From Cardiocondyla obscurior (Eukaryota; Arthropoda; Insecta; Hymenoptera; Formicidae): a stretch of DNA of 64,000 nt. Positions within the stretch are counted from its first letter, which is position 1. Every line of letters begins with the position of its first letter. The notes under the pieces are model-generated. The model worked only from the letters and a program-made list of their open reading frames with translations. It was not told the origin of the DNA and ran no database searches. Position numbers and translations under genes: made by a program. The DNA lies in assembly GCF_019399895.1 (NCBI RefSeq), contig NC_091878.1:2852001-2916000 (forward strand), in the 5' to 3' direction. Positions 40,801 to 55,282 of the stretch are shown here, piece after piece.

Positions 40801-43800
40801 CGTCGACTAACTGCAAAATTTACGCTTGAGACGCACTTCATGTAACACGGTTTGATTATGCTAATTTCTCGTCCAAATAACAAAGGTTATTTACGAAAGT
40901 AACAGCGAATGTCCGCCGTTGTACTCGCGAAAGTAAAATTACACTTCAACCAGCAACACGCGTCAATGGAAAACGCTCGGTTTGTTGGCAGCTGCATTTG
41001 CAAAGCAAAATGGGGATATTGCGAAAGCTCATACAAATATATTGCTGGAATAGCGAATAAACCTGGATAGTCGTATACAAAAGCGCACACCATTGCGAGC
41101 ATATTTTTTCGATATTTAGATTAACTGAATTTCTGCCAAATGTTTCACACACAATAGATGTTGTTGTAGATACGGAAAAAATCTTCCATTACGTTTCTCT
41201 TTCAGTATGTTTCGTACAATGCAAGAGTGAATGAAACGAGCGATTGGTCATTCTAAATTGAACTACATATCAAGGTATAGATATATTTGTAAAAATATAG
41301 ATTTATTTTTTCTTCGTCAGTTTTGATTGGAAATTTAATTGAAACGAGTGTCAATTGACATATAGATATATCAAGTGCACACACCATCTGAAAGTTGCAA
41401 TACTTGGAAAGTGATAAAATTCATAACCGAGTTACATCTATAATGATTTTATCAACAGTAAGAGAGACGGATTATATTCCAATAATAATTATCTCGTCTG
41501 CAATTTTTAAAAATATAAAATCCGTACTACAATTAAATAAAATTGCCTAATTTGTTTCGAGAACAAGAAAAATGAACATTATACGCAGATATAAAGTGCA
41601 TGAAATGCCGATATCCTGATCAAAGAACAAAATGCGCCAATTTACTTGTGCGCCAAAGCTACGCTGAAAGGGTTTTTTGATCCTAAATTTTTTTTTTCCC
41701 CTCCAAGACTTTTGTTTCACGGGTTAGCGATAACGCGATTTTTCTTGGATTTCTTCGGATTTCGCACGCGCCAACGGAAGAAGAGTAGAGCACGCGGAGA
41801 CGCGGAAAGAGTAAGACGGAGAAGATAGCAGAGCATGTGGAAAGATGCCAACAACGGAACGCACGATTTACGATGTGTCCCCGAGGAACACACTGATTTC
41901 AAATGTTTCTCACCGATCCTCCCTGCCTCCGCCATCGCTTACCGCGGTCATAGCGATATCGTACAGGAACACTTTTCGCCGCTGGGATAACGCGGCTTGC
42001 GGGCACGGGTGTTTGGAAGCCGATGTTAACCCTGCGGTGGCTTGCTATGGATATATGGAATACCACAGATGCAGTCGGTCGGCTCTATCGAGAATAAACT
42101 CGAGCGAAATCGATATCGCGCCGATATCGCGGCGGAACAAATGACGAAATTCGCAAAAATTCTTCAGACGAACGAGCTCTAATAAGAATTAATTCTCTCC
42201 TCGCTTGATCAACTGACAGATAAATAATTTTCGAGAAGAAAATAAACAATTTAAAAAAAGTGACAAGTCTCGATAAAAAAAAGACGGCTAACGACATAAA
42301 TCTCAAAAAATTTGTTGAAAAAATTGAACATTGACGAAAAAACAAAGTTCTTTTTTTTCTTTTTTTTTTTTTTTCTTTTACGTTTGATTCAAATCTCAAC
42401 CAACGCTCATAAGTCGAGCTTTTCCGCCGCGATAAATTCACACGGCGCACCTGCTACCATTCGTGGCACCCTCACGCATTCATCCTCAGTAGCAGTGGCG
42501 AACGAGAAAGGGTGCCATTGGCGTACGAGGGTGACGCAGGGTGAGAGGCACGATGTCAATGAAAGGCAGGGATTTTTCAATATCCTATTCTTCGCGCCGC
42601 CGTAAGAGCAAGAGAGCCACGCGATACCGTCGGAGTGCATCATTCCTTAGAATCGCGCACGAGCGAAACGAATCGTAAATGAATAAGATCGCGTTTCCCT
42701 TCGCGACGCGTACCTTTTAAGCACCGTTCCCTCGCGAGATACTCGCGATCTAAAATAAAAGTGTCGCCGCGATCAATACAAAAAAAAACAAAAAAATAAT
42801 TTCGCGCTATTAAAATAGCCCGCTTCGATTTGGCTGCTGATTGCTTTTAACGTGAATCGCCGATGCCGGCAAATGGCTTTCATCCACGCGAATAAAACGA
42901 CTGTCAATCTCACGCGATCTATACCCAACCCAAGGCTTCGGCGAGCGACGGAGCAAATGGGCGGTTGGAATTTTTTCGATATCCCATTTTCATGGCAGCA
43001 AGATGGCCAATGGGAAACAAATTGCCAAACCAATAACCGCGAAGACACAATGTGAATTGTCTTCATCGATGCGCGTTTAACACACACATCCCACGTACAC
43101 CTTATATTTCCGCTTCTTAAAACGCGCGTATCTACAAATGCGCGAGTTGATTAAAAAACAAAGAATTTAATAGACTATTCAAATAACAAGTTAAATTTAT
43201 CTTTGTCGTATAACAAAATTATTAAAATGATTATAATTTAATTTTTCTTATTAATTGCTTAGAAAAATAAGCGAACGAAAAAAGAATTAAGTCTGAAACA
43301 ATAATCAATAATCTGAGACACGTGAAATAAAAATCTTATTTTAAAAACATAAAGCATTTACAGTCACGTTCACATAGTCTCCACTTTTTTAAATAATATA
43401 CTAAAGATTACAGCGCGTTTTGCAATCTGAGTAAAAAAATATCTTTTTCTTTTTAATTCGTATATATAATAAAATCGTGATAAATGTAATAAAATTGTAA
43501 TATTTAAAAAAATTAAACTATACTTCTCGCATTTTCTTTTTTATCTTTTTTTTTTGCGTATCGTTCTTTTCTTTTTTCGCTAAAATTCTTTCGTTCGCAA
43601 TTGCCAATATTCAAATTCAGCAGATCAATCTAATGTCACTAAAATTTAGGTATTACTACAAGACAAATTATGCAAAGCTACTCCGCGTGCCCCTGTCGCA
43701 TCCTTCGCATTGCCCTGCACTCGCCCCATTTACCATTAATCTTGTCCATTGTTCCCTTCCCGTGCGAAACTATGGATTCTGGAGCCGTCGCATATTATTC

Positions 43801-46800
43801 CCCCGTGCCCCACACTCCTTCGACCTCTTCGCCTCGCGCAGTTTCTCGTTCTGAAGTTTCGTAGAAGATGATCGCGCCCTCCGCACCGCTACCGCCGCGA
43901 TGAGAAGAGAACGAGAATACGAGGGCGGAAACTCCGATATCCCGAACTTGCGCTTTTACATTTACCACATGCAACGCTCCATTACACACACGTATACGTG
44001 GTATTTCGTAATCAAATATACTGTAAACGCATCGCGGTACGAGCAAATCGTAAAATACATATGGAACTCGATATAAAGTTTTTGAAATAAAAAGGAAGGA
44101 AAAGATCAACCGATGATATGCATTGCTGTCGACACCCTCAAGAAAGCATAAGAATCGGAATAAAAAAAATAAAATAAAATAAAGACGACCATTTATAAAA
44201 TATTTGTAGATCAACGTAAGCTATAAGCGTAAAAAAATATGGCAAGTGTATTTTAAATTTTATATCCAAAACAATGCATAAACTGCGATTTTTAAATAAA
44301 AAGTTTCCCTGTTACTGAAGGAAAAAAAATTCTTAACAATGCATGCTCGAAGAAATCGTAATCCACAAGGTTTCGTGCGAAAATAATCGCGTGAGGGAAG
44401 AATCAAAGTTAACTAAGCTCAAACGTCGTTACTCCTCTTTGAGAAATTTTCTTTTTTTTTTTCTCTTTTATTTTTTTATCCCAAAACTTCAACTAGAGAA
44501 GTTCTCCCTGTGGACATGGCCGTCTCGAATTCATTACGCTACTGGGTAAAACGAAAGGGGAAACCAGCACGAAAACGCAGTTACGATAAAAAGAACGTGA
44601 GGCGGAAAGGTAGAAAGAGAGCAAGAGTAGAGATCAGAATAAATTTGCAAATTTCGTTAATTACACGATAAGATCAAAAGGCTCATGATACAATAGTAAT
44701 AAAAAAAAAAAAATCAGGTATCGTGTAGTGTAACGAAATTTCGTCTGACCGATAAGATTGCCAATCGTATTAAAATTACTTCAGTCACGTGATAGCGACA
44801 TTAGCGTGAACAGTATGATAACATCAGATTTACAAAAAGTAAAATCTTTAACGAATGACAGCTATTTAATAACATTATATCAGGATTCGCGAAAAAGAGA
44901 AAAAAGAATTATATCTAGTACCATTAAACTTTCTTGTCAGATCAAATTCCGGCGCGTCGATCCAACTAGCAATAAAAGTTTCACGAAGAAAATGTAAATC
45001 GTGCGTAAACGAGAACAAATTTAACGTTAAATATTCCATTTCCACCGTGAAAGAAAGGACTATAAAAAGACAATCTTATTCGGCTTATTGCACTCTCTCG
45101 GGTTTATTTGAAATTTCTACAACGCTTTTGTTTTAGTGGTATAAACGTGTACGTGTATATGTATGTTGCGTGTAGTAGATAACAATAATACGCAAACACT
45201 AGCAAAGTTAACTGAATTTTCGTTCTCCGCGAGTTTCATTTCCTAAATTGTCCCACAGGAAATATTCACCCAAAAACAGAAGAGCAATAAGCACCTTAAT
45301 GCTACAAATTATGGATATAATTTGCGCCATGCTTTGTCTCTTGTCGTCAAAGTCATCAACAAGTATAAATTGCGACGTATAAAAAAAAAATTGATTTTTT
45401 TTTTAATTAAAAAATTGAAATATTCCACAAATATTATCGACGTTGTCGTGGAATTAAAATTATTCTTTAATTGCTGAAAGCATAGTCCTGCTTATTCTAT
45501 ACAAGTTCTAGATGGTTATATTCTAGCGTTATAACATTATGCAAGTATGATTAATTAATAATAGATTACGCGCCACGTGCTTGATCTTAAAAACGCGATT
45601 GCACTGTAAATACAGGCGACAACAGGTGATGCCTAAGCAAAGGAAACCCCTGATCCAGATTGTATGCGAAACAGTAGCTTGGATACACGTTAGTCCGGTA
45701 CTCATGTACCCACATAGTGGCCTTTCTGTTAAAACAGTAATTAAACTTCGTCTCGTACAGGTCGAGTAACCCTAACGTGGCTCCGCGTACACTTAAGAGG
45801 CTGCCATACCCTACATCAGCAATCTCTGGCTACATTTTCCTCGTGCCATCATTTCTACACGTTTCCCTACGTGTGAAATTACCAACCGCGTTAATTTAAT
45901 AAAATACGTTAATATTATACAGAGTCAAATAAAAAGAAAAAAAAACATAAAATATGCGTTATGAAATTACTAACGTGCTGATAAAGACCCTCAAATTCAA
46001 CAAGTTAAATATATATGCAAGTGCGTTTAGAGTAACCTGCAATCAATATTTATTTATACGAAAAAAATTCACAAAAATGAGATCAATGGCCCAAGTTTGC
46101 TCGGCAAAGATACCGTCAAAGTTGACTTTAGCAACAGCTCTTACGGAGGTCTCTCGCATTTCCTCCCTCTCGTCGCTGCATTAGTAAACTGCCTGCTTCC
46201 TACAGCGCGACCACTAACTGTTACCCCCGTCTTAATGGACCGTTTACTCTGACCGACCGACCAGACGACTCACCGCCGTCAGATTACAAGCTTGACCGCC
46301 ATCGCTACACGTGCTTAGACCAACTCTCTCTCCCCTAACGTACTGTCTTGAACCACCAAGAGGCAACTTGGTACTACAATGAATATACCTTAAACAGCAA
46401 AGGACAAAGTCGAAAATTACTGCCGCAAAAAATATATATGTCAAGAAAGATTGTAGAACTTACAAAAAAAAAAATTAGAGAAAAAAACGAAGTAAACGCG
46501 TTGTCGCTTATAAAATGAGGTACGATAAAAGCACAGCCATTTTTGGCTGCCACCCTCTATTTAAACAAGAACAAAGGAGAGTCATCGGCGCTGGCACTGA
46601 ACAACGCGTGTGAACTGAAATCGACGTATATGTTGAATAGATAGAGAGTGTCAAGCAGTATTTTAACTGAGTCTTTCAACACGACGTAAAATATTTTTCC
46701 TTCAGCTTTAAGTTTCCTTCGCAGGCACAAAAGCACATAATATATAATGACGTTATAACTTGCAAAACTCGATTATCGATATTATAGCAAACATTTCGAT

Positions 46801-48733
46801 CGCTATCGCATGAGCTTCGTTTATAAAACTATTATTTCGCAAACTTCAGGACCTTGAAAAGAAATTTGCTTCTCTTTAAAATTTAAAACCTCCGAGGCAT
46901 AAAAAAAAAGAAAAAAAAGGTTACGTGTTTCTACAACATCGTCTATTTTCCAACGTCGGCAATTTTATTCGGATATACAAAAATAAAAGAGAGCAAAGCT
47001 ACCGCAGTCATTGAAAAGAAAAAAAATTAGAGGTTACCCTTCCGTTTTATGTAAACTTGAATTTTTTTTTCTCCCATTCTTGAAAAAGTCTCGCTTCAAA
47101 CAGTTATCCAGTTTATTTTTTTCCCGTTCTCGGTTACGTCGTTTATTTGCCGCATTACGAACGATAAAACAAACATAAACTGCACAGAGAAAGCACAGTC
47201 CAAACAGTAATGTTTTTTTTGGCAGTAAAAAAACAATCATTCAATCGCATTATGACATCGCGTAATCGACATCGTTTATCGTTAATATGAAATAAATCGT
47301 TCTGCTGATAAGTGATAGCCATGAATAAATTTACGCATATATTGTTAAAGGTGAATACGAAGCTATTCTGTATTCCAAGCTGCAAAACCATCGCGATTGT
47401 TCACGGCGAGCCAGTCCGGCAGAAAGAAAAACAAAATTGTGGAAACGTTACTGCCATCGACATTACGTTAATAAAACGATCCGTATTATTTATCAAGCAC
47501 GTAACGATCTTTTAATGGACTTCCTATAAAGAAAGCATGGGAAAAATAAACTGAAGGTATCATTCGTCGAGAAAGCATTTACTGTACCGATACGTATAAA
47601 TGTTTCAACCCCGCTTTAATGCAACGTTCAAAAGTAATACTTAATTATCTCGGGCTCTATTTGTCGCAATCAATAATCTCATATGCATAATCCAATTTAA
47701 CGAACGCACTTGATAAGGGAAAGCGCAGAAACGACAATATCTTTTTACCTCTAGATTGCTGTTTGCCAAGCATTCTTCAAGCGTTATCTGAATCCTTACG
47801 CGACTCACGTTTTATCGGAGAATATCCTGTATCGGGGAGCCGACGGTAGAAATATCTTCGGCACGAGAATTTCTCCCCCGAAGAACTACCGCTTCGTTAC
47901 CGACTTGAAAAATCGGACTTGAAAACTAACGAACACAGGTTCTTGCTTTCGCATAAATACATATATATTTCTTCGGAAAATTACGCGCTCTCCTTTAAAA
48001 CAATTTCGATATTGCTACTTGATACGTAAATTGATTCAACTACGATTTAAACCTACGTCTCGTAAATTTATTAAACCGTGCTCGATTTCTGCATGCCGAA
48101 TAATTTGCGTTGCGAGAAAATATTTCGCGCGGATGTAAACGATCCACAATGACCGACGCGAATATTGAGAGTCTCGCAATTTAAATATACATTTAAATAT
48201 CCGCAAGGTACAAGATACCGGTCTTTCTTGACCTCTTGATCGATCGATGCTTTTATCGCTGACGCATCAAGCATCCGTTTCACGGCGGTAACAAAAGTGC
48301 ATTTGAAGAGAAGCCATTTGCAATGAATTTACGAGGGAGTCATAGGTACTGATCCTCGAGGAAAGCGTCGTCGATCTTGTCGCGAAACGACTGATCTCGT
48401 TAACCAGAAAACCTCGATCATAGAAAATTGGTAGTCACCGCAAAAACGACCGACTATATACTCAACCGCGGCGGTCCCGATAAAACCGATGATTCGTCGT
48501 CCCCGCATCGGATCGCCTCTCGAGCGCGATTTCACGAGCCGAACCGACCGAAGGGGGTCTGTCACGCGCGCACAATCAAGAACAGTCTAAGGCGAAGGAA
48601 AAAGAAAGATAGGTTGCGCGTCACGATTGTCTCCGGAGCCAGAACCTAAACGCGCCGTTACTCGAAAGTTATAAGCGAGTGAATTGCAGAGCGTCTCTGT
48701 TCCGCAAGGACTTCCTCGTGCTCGCGCGATAGA

Positions 48734-48988
48734 ATGAAAAGCTACGACGATAGTCAGGAATCGCCGTCGGTCGACTTCGTAATACGACTGTACGTGATTT
48801 ACGGACTACTGTACTTTCTCGTCCTTGTACTGGACTATTTTTTCTGGACGAGTAAATTTTGGCACCCCCCCGTTTTCGGCATTGATCGATTATTCAAGCG
48901 GTTACGTGACACGCAGGTTCAAACTTACTACTTCGAAGTTGTTTCCGATACCTATCTCGCAATGATCGATTTAGTATTGTTTGAATAA
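48734..48988 (+). CDS. possible nested gene: 84-residue single-pass membrane protein
   Basis: The plus-strand ORF opens MKSYDDSQESPSVDF. It has one strongly hydrophobic segment at about residues 17-37 (IRLYVIYGLLYFLVLVLDYF), then W/F/P-rich FWHPPVFGIDRLFKRL and a mostly amphipathic C-terminal half ending DLVLFE. The N-terminal 12 residues are hydrophilic. Codon choice (TAC, GAC, CTG, GTC) looks more coding-like than the surrounding intron ORFs. A TATATA at 48455-48460 lies 270 nt upstream in CpG-rich DNA, and AATAAA occurs at 49106-49111. I do not recognise the family; stannin/hemotin-type proteins of this size do not match. It lies opposite in strand to the host gene, inside its giant intron. 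It could also be one exon of a longer gene, or chance. Confidence 0.35.
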   Translation: MKSYDDSQESPSVDFVIRLYVIYGLLYFLVLVLDYFFWTSKFWHPPVFGIDRLFKRLRDTQVQTYYFEVVSDTYLAMIDLVLFE

Positions 48989-51900
48989 GCCATCAGATAA
49001 TGCGAGATAATAATAATTTAATGGAAGTAATATTAATTTTCTTTTACGACAAGCATCTCCTTGTAGACTTCAATAGAATATTTCGGCAAAAATAGCTTCG
49101 TCGTAAATAAAAATTGTGTCAACGTCAGAACTAGGAATTCCGTGAACTACATTCTCTCGGCTACGGTTTTTCAGGTCGTATCCGATTTGCGCGATGTATG
49201 CGGGAGCACCGCGAATTATTCATAAAGTTCCTTTTGACGCTCGAATGAAATATAGTGCGGCGCAAACATTACAGCGTGGCTACACATTTCATCTATTTAA
49301 CATAAATCTACGAAATCTACGATAAATATATTTACCGCAGGAAATTAAATCGTCAGAGTAAATTACTTTAAGCGTACCGAGGAGGAAACTCCTTTGCATC
49401 CCAAATATATAAATTTTATCAGGTAAATCAACGGTAGCGCCGAGTAAATACTGTAAGTCGAGATAAGAATCCGTAATTTAAAAAAAAAAAAAGAAAAAGA
49501 GAGAAGAAGTTTGCGCGAGCTAATTATAAAAAGTCAAGGAAAGAAAAAAAAGGGAAAGCAAAAGCGTGTAATATGTAAAGAAAACTAGGCTCGCCAGACC
49601 GACACTGCAAACGTAGTCGATGTCACGGGAATCTATATCCTTCATCTCTACCTAGACGAGAAACCTTATTTCTGTGTCGAATTGAATCATCCCTCCTTCG
49701 AGAGTGCAGAATGCGATCGAGAATGGAATAGAGATGGGATATATCCAGCTTTTATGTGAGAAGCAGCCATATAGCCGATTGAGCCGATAAAAAGAACGTC
49801 ATATATCATTCGGCAGCAATGTAATATTCATTAATTCCCACACTTGATTATATAAAGCACATATCGATTAATTACTTCCAAATGACGAGCGTATTGCGGC
49901 CGATTGCTCATGTGCCATTTAAATATTATATGCCGCGAGATATTCATTTATAAAATATTTCCCTACTGCGAGAATTTACTTTATACTTGCAAATCTCTTG
50001 AATGTTTTTCATAAAATTCTCGTATAAATTATGAAAAATATATAATAAATTAGTCTACCAAAAAAAAAGAAAAAAATTACACATTTCGCAGTCTAATAAA
50101 ATTATTTTGCTCGTTTAGTGAATAGACTATTGCAACGTATATACATATTCATATCATTTACATGCGAAATCGATATAAAGATCGAGAAAAACGAAACGAC
50201 ACCGATTCATGAACCCGCGTATATCTTTTGACGATGCGATAAAACTTTACAGTTAACTTCTGCCTTATCAGTTTGCGCTACCTTTCTGTTCTACTGTACG
50301 TGAACAGAATGCAATATAATACTATTCATCACTCACATATTTCACATATACGCATATCGCGCTGTACTCGAGCGAAATTTTCTGCAAAATCAAGCGGTGT
50401 TTAAGGTATCGGGATATTCGAGCCTCCGGTTATTAATTTAAACGCGCTAAATAAATGGAATTAATATCCCCGTTCAAATGGCCAGAGCACGAAACGAGAT
50501 TCGCGTCCTCAAGAATTCATGGCGTGCTGAACGCGCGATTCGACGAGAGAGGATTTCGCCCACCCGATAGGGAACCCGACGACGAGAAATAATAGAGGGT
50601 CAGCTGCGCGCAGCGGGGGATGTCATCAGCAGTCGCGGCATAAAAAGCTACCTCTCCCATACAACATCGTCGTGCAATTAGCAAGGCGTCATACAGTACA
50701 ATCCTAGCGTCAGCGTGCGACAACAACAGCCTCCAACATTTCTCATTTGTCTCCGTATCCCGAGGCACGGGTCCGAAAATTTTTATTCATTTAATACGAC
50801 GTACGGTAACTGTGCCGCGATCCCGAATGCGCGTATTGATTTTGCAGATAAACAGACAGCGTAGTTGTGTAAACCGGTTTACGCCAAATTAAAAGCTGAT
50901 CCTTGCAACCCGTCTCTAATTTTCAACGCTAGACCGACTGACGTTGTAGGAGATAGATAATATGTATGTAAATTGAGAGGCAGCTTTTACGGTAGTGATA
51001 CGAGTCTCGTGTTATTATGATTTACAACAGATTCATTGCTTCAATATGACAGTACAAATGCGACTAATCGGCATCAGCGTGAACGCGATTAATTCGGCAA
51101 ATACGACGAAATATCATGCTCGATCCTGCGAAAGCTCACGCTCTAATCCGCTTTACTTCGCCATGAATGCGATCTACGCAACGATTACATATCGCATTCC
51201 ATATCCGTCGTTTAGCTCCTGTACGTCGGTATCTATATTAATTACTCACGTACGAGATATTGTAATTTAGAAAAAAAGATAAAAAAAATGTGCGTAGATC
51301 GCTTTCTAATAATTTCCGAAACGTACTTCCAAAATTTACGACGGTTAATTGACGCACGATAAAAAAAGAGAAATTTAATTTTAATATTAATATTTCAACG
51401 CGTAAATTTTCTATTAGATATATAATTCGGTTTAGGTATTTCATGATTATTTTAAAAGCCAATACGCGGCCGTCGAAACGATGCAAATTTAAATTAAAAT
51501 TTAATAAAACGCAATACATTTAAAAATTATTTTAAATAACTTCGTAAATAATTTTCATCTTTTCTTTTTTTTCATTAATATTGATTTTCATAAACATATT
51601 TCGATTCTATAAACATCCGGCTGGATAAACGATACGAAATAGGCATTGAGATATTTTTCGATATCCTTTTGCGATTGAACGGGCAAATTCTATTACTCCC
51701 AGAGCAGAGAGAAAAGCGTGGAAAAAAAGAAAGAGAGAAAGAAAGGGAGAAGTTCGGGGCATTGAGCAAAATGCGTGGATTCAGTTGGCGGATGTTACGC
51801 GTTTGCGGTAATACCGACGAAGAATGGATCTATAAACGTGGCCGTGCAAAGATATGAGAAGGGTAGTGCGAACTGACGGCCCATCCACTCCGCGAGCTCT

Positions 51901-52199
51901 TTGGGGAGCCATAAAAAAAGCTACCCGCCTAGATTTTCTCACTGATCGATTATTTGCAAGGGGGGATCGCGCCCAGCGGTTCGACAAACTCTAACTTTCC
52001 AGGACTTTGCATTCGCGAAACTCTCACGCGCTGATAACTCATTGATAAAGTGATGGAAACATTTTACAGAGATATATTTTAATATCGATATAATCTAAAC
52101 GAGAACTTTTTTTCCCCCCTAAACTTTTAAAATGTATTCTCGTTAAAGAAAAGTATCGCGATTTTAAGAATATTATTTATAAGATAAGCCTAATTTCTT

Positions 52200-53870
52200 C
52201 TCCCGCGTATCTACACTCCGGGCTTTAATACTTGCTTGTTTATCTCTGATACCGGCCGATATGCGGCCAAGTCACGCGAAAGCGCCCACCGATGGTTTCC
52301 GGTTACACGGAAACTCGTCCGACCCGTGTGAAGTAATTTTTTACACCGGCGGCGGTACGGAATCAAAATGGACGGATTATACCCCGCAGTGGCCGCGTCA
52401 ATTAAGGGATAATCACACGGCGTTGAGCCCGGACAGGTGTAAGCGCGCACACGCGCACGCGAGATAAACGCGTACGTGCGGAGGACACGTGTGAGACTTC
52501 GGTCGCGGTTGCGGCGCGGTGGAAACTTGCGTCGGACGAAGTCCGATTCTATCTCCGGTGCGCTAACGTTCGCAGGGGTTGAAACAGCGTAGGAGAGAAA
52601 GAGAGCGAGCGGCGATGGGAAGGGAAATACGATGAACAAGAGAAATGGGCTACGGCGTAGCCCGAGCTATCTTCCGTCTGGCAGTACTCCACCACGACTA
52701 CATTAGCCGGCTTATCCACTCATTATGTGGACCGACGATCGCACCCCCGCGCCTCCCGTCCCGCCCCTTGTCGGGGATCAAGAGACGTCGTCCTTACTTC
52801 CCGAGGCTTCGCGGCGGTATCAACGTCGAATGAAACGAGTTACGACACGGCTGCCGTATTTTCACGCGCCGCGATTTACCAGGCGACGCGTCGCGACGTT
52901 CACCTCTCGATTAGACTCCGCTGAGTTATGAAAATCTGGAGCGATTTTTTTCCAACGCTAGGATGTCTCTAAACTTTTTTTTGTTTCGACTGAGATAGTT
53001 AAAAAGACGAACAAACATTTTTTTTTTTTAATTGTCCTGGGTTACCGAAATCAAATATAATTTTCCAAAAATTGAGTCAATTAAAAAATGCAGAAAAATT
53101 AACCCGGATGACTCACCCACCACTGACGACTCGTCGCCATTTCCGTCTCGTCGTTCCAGGCACCGATCGCTCGCCCAGGAATCCGGTACGCGAGACCACC
53201 GCAGGAACGCCAATCACCATAGATCCCACGGAGTAATCGACGCGACGCAATCATCGGTTGCTGACACTTATTACGCTCGCAATTAAACGCACCAAAGTCT
53301 ACCTGTGTTCCTCTCGTCGCGCACCATCGTCCGACACTCGCGACGTTTATCGGTACGCCGTGCGAGGCGTTGCAAAATGAACTCGACCGGCAGTCAACTT
53401 CACGTTACTTCTAGAAAAGTCGTGTGACGTCATAATCGGTTCCCAACGCTTATTGCACCACCCGGCAAATGTAGGAAAGCTCACCCGCGTTTCTCCCGTC
53501 GCTCACCCGCGTTTCTCCCGACGCTCATCTCTTCCGATGCTCATACTTTTCTGCGACTTTTCCGTTACGTCCGACGACGTGTTCAAACATGTCTTGGTTA
53601 ATGGCAGGTTCACGTCGGTTCCCAAAACGACGCGGCGTCGACTCGGCGGACCATCGCTTGACGCGGCTAAGGTAGGCCCGAAAACCGTTGCCCATAATGA
53701 TCAACGCGAAGGATCGACCGATGATCCCGATACTCCGATTCCCGACGTTCGGAGTCACACGATTACCGGCTTTTGCCGGCAAAAACTACGCAACCTCCAA
53801 GACGCGAGTGGAGTATCCGCGATGATACTACCAACTGACACGAACTAAATCAAAGTTCTAACTGGTGAGT
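52200..53870. promoter_or_regulatory. CpG-rich cluster, possible promoter or enhancer region
   Basis: The longest GC/CpG-rich stretch of the giant intron, starting 1.2 kb past exon 18. It holds several overlapping ORFs on both strands (longest about 142 codons, minus), none recognisable, as expected by chance where stops are rare. A minus-strand promoter here could feed a short isoform into the hinge exon. No core promoter element was identified. Confidence 0.25.
53479..53522 (+). repeat. 22-bp tandem duplication
   Basis: Two adjacent copies of a 22-bp unit beginning GCTCACCCGCGTTTCTCCCG; the copies differ by one base near the end (GTC against GAC). A degenerate third partial copy, starting GCTCATCTC, follows. 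Confidence 0.85.
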
Positions 53871-55071
53871 CAATGCGGAAAAAAATGGAGGAGGGGGAAA
53901 TGAGCGCGCGTTTAATTTTAAAATTGCGCATTTTAACAAATTAAAAAATATTCTACTAATAATTACAAATAACCCATTACTGCAATTTAATCTCGTATCG
54001 ATGACAATCTCATAATGCGACCCGACGAGACTTTTTTAATTGCACGTTATCGATAAAAGAAATATTGAAATGTAATAACTGTAATCTAAATGAGTAGTAA
54101 TCTAAATAACATTTATAAGTCAATTAAATTAAATACTTGTTCGTCAAATATCATTATCTTAATTTATGTATAATGATGAAAAAAGATAGCACAGATAAGT
54201 CTATTTGTGTCTATTGGAATCAGACTTGTCGATTCAACAATTTCGAAAATATACGTGTGACAAGACAATGTCCGAGTAACCCTACCAATCAAATAAAAAC
54301 GGCGACGAAGGAAAAAGAACCGTACTAGCCGTTGAAAAGGCTGCACTTAACGCGACGGATATATATCGTCCTGCAGGATGGGCTGGAAGTGAAATGTGAC
54401 CGTGCTTACCGGGCCGGCTAAGCGTACTATTTATTGTCCAGTCTCTTTCGGAGATCCCACGTAAAGACACGTATTTACCAATCAACTGCCCAGAATTGTT
54501 TCCGTTCGTGTTAAACGAACAACGTGATAAACCTTCGTAATGCTTCTTTAAACTGAACAATGTATCTCCGAAAAAAGATCTTTACAAAAATTATGCTAAC
54601 ACCAATAATACCAGTTAAGCAACGGACTTAATTTCAGTAACTGATACCGAATTCTTGTCAAAATTATAAAACAACCTATTTAACTACAATTGACTAGCTC
54701 GATTAATTAAGCTAAATTTTTCTTATCTAAAAAATATAATCTGATAAATCTCATCTCGCACTCATTAATTAATATCTTTTTGTTTTTATTCTTTATCATC
54801 TACATGGCGAATAAAAACAGCATTTAATCCATAAATTACCATTTCAAATAATGGTATAACTTTGTCGAGCTTAAAAATGCACTCAACTAGAAAGCAATGC
54901 ATTCTTACAAGAGTCACACTGCAGTGGCTCTTAAATATTACATTTTCTTATTCTCCGTAAAGAATTCATGTAGTTAATATAATTTGTAAAAAAAAAAAAA
55001 CCGTGAAAGTTTATATAAATATAGAAAAAAAACTTTTTTTAAGCTATATGAATGTACACAATTTTTCTTAC

Positions 55072-55165
55072 CTCTTGTGGTTCCAGCAGAAGTTGTAGTT
55101 GAAGATTCAATTTCACCGTAACACTTTACAAATTGCCAGTCTTCTCTTAGTTTCTTCAGCTTCTC
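55072..55165 (-). CDS. Dys: dystrophin exon 18 of window (end of R19)
   Basis: 94 nt, acceptor GATGTAG, donor AGAG|GTAAGA, leaving one base (G, phase 1). It reads EKLKKLREDWQFVKCYGEIE then SSTTTSAGTTR. The W closes the repeat; the Ser/Thr tail starts the hinge. The single G pairs with the AA opening the exon at 14867 to make Glu, which supports joining across 40 kb. Confidence 0.9.
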
Positions 55166-55282
55166 CTACATCACATATGCATAATATTATAAGCCATTTT
55201 AAATTTATCGTTTGTATTAGAATTTAAAATAATATTTCTTTATATATTAAAAAATAAATTAATAAATAATACTTTTGTATAC

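Larger units (their letters stand above)
14868..55071 (-). other. 40.2 kb giant intron between exon 18 and the hinge exon
   Basis: No dystrophin-like exon was found on the minus strand. Content is mixed AT-rich and CpG-rich DNA with short homopolymers and simple repeats. GC/CpG clusters at about 18600-19420, 32040-32260, 33410-34200, 37450-37880, 48340-48990 and 52200-53870 could hold promoters or enhancers. One plus-strand ORF at 48734 looks like a possible nested gene. The other ORFs, up to 206 codons, show no recognisable domain. Large introns with internal promoters are a known feature of dystrophin genes. Confidence 0.85.

Noticed and set aside
53453..53848. 131-codon plus-strand ORF, considered as a transposon fragment
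   Set aside because: No gag, integrase or transposase motif; begins over a 22-bp tandem duplication; no terminal repeats or target duplication found.
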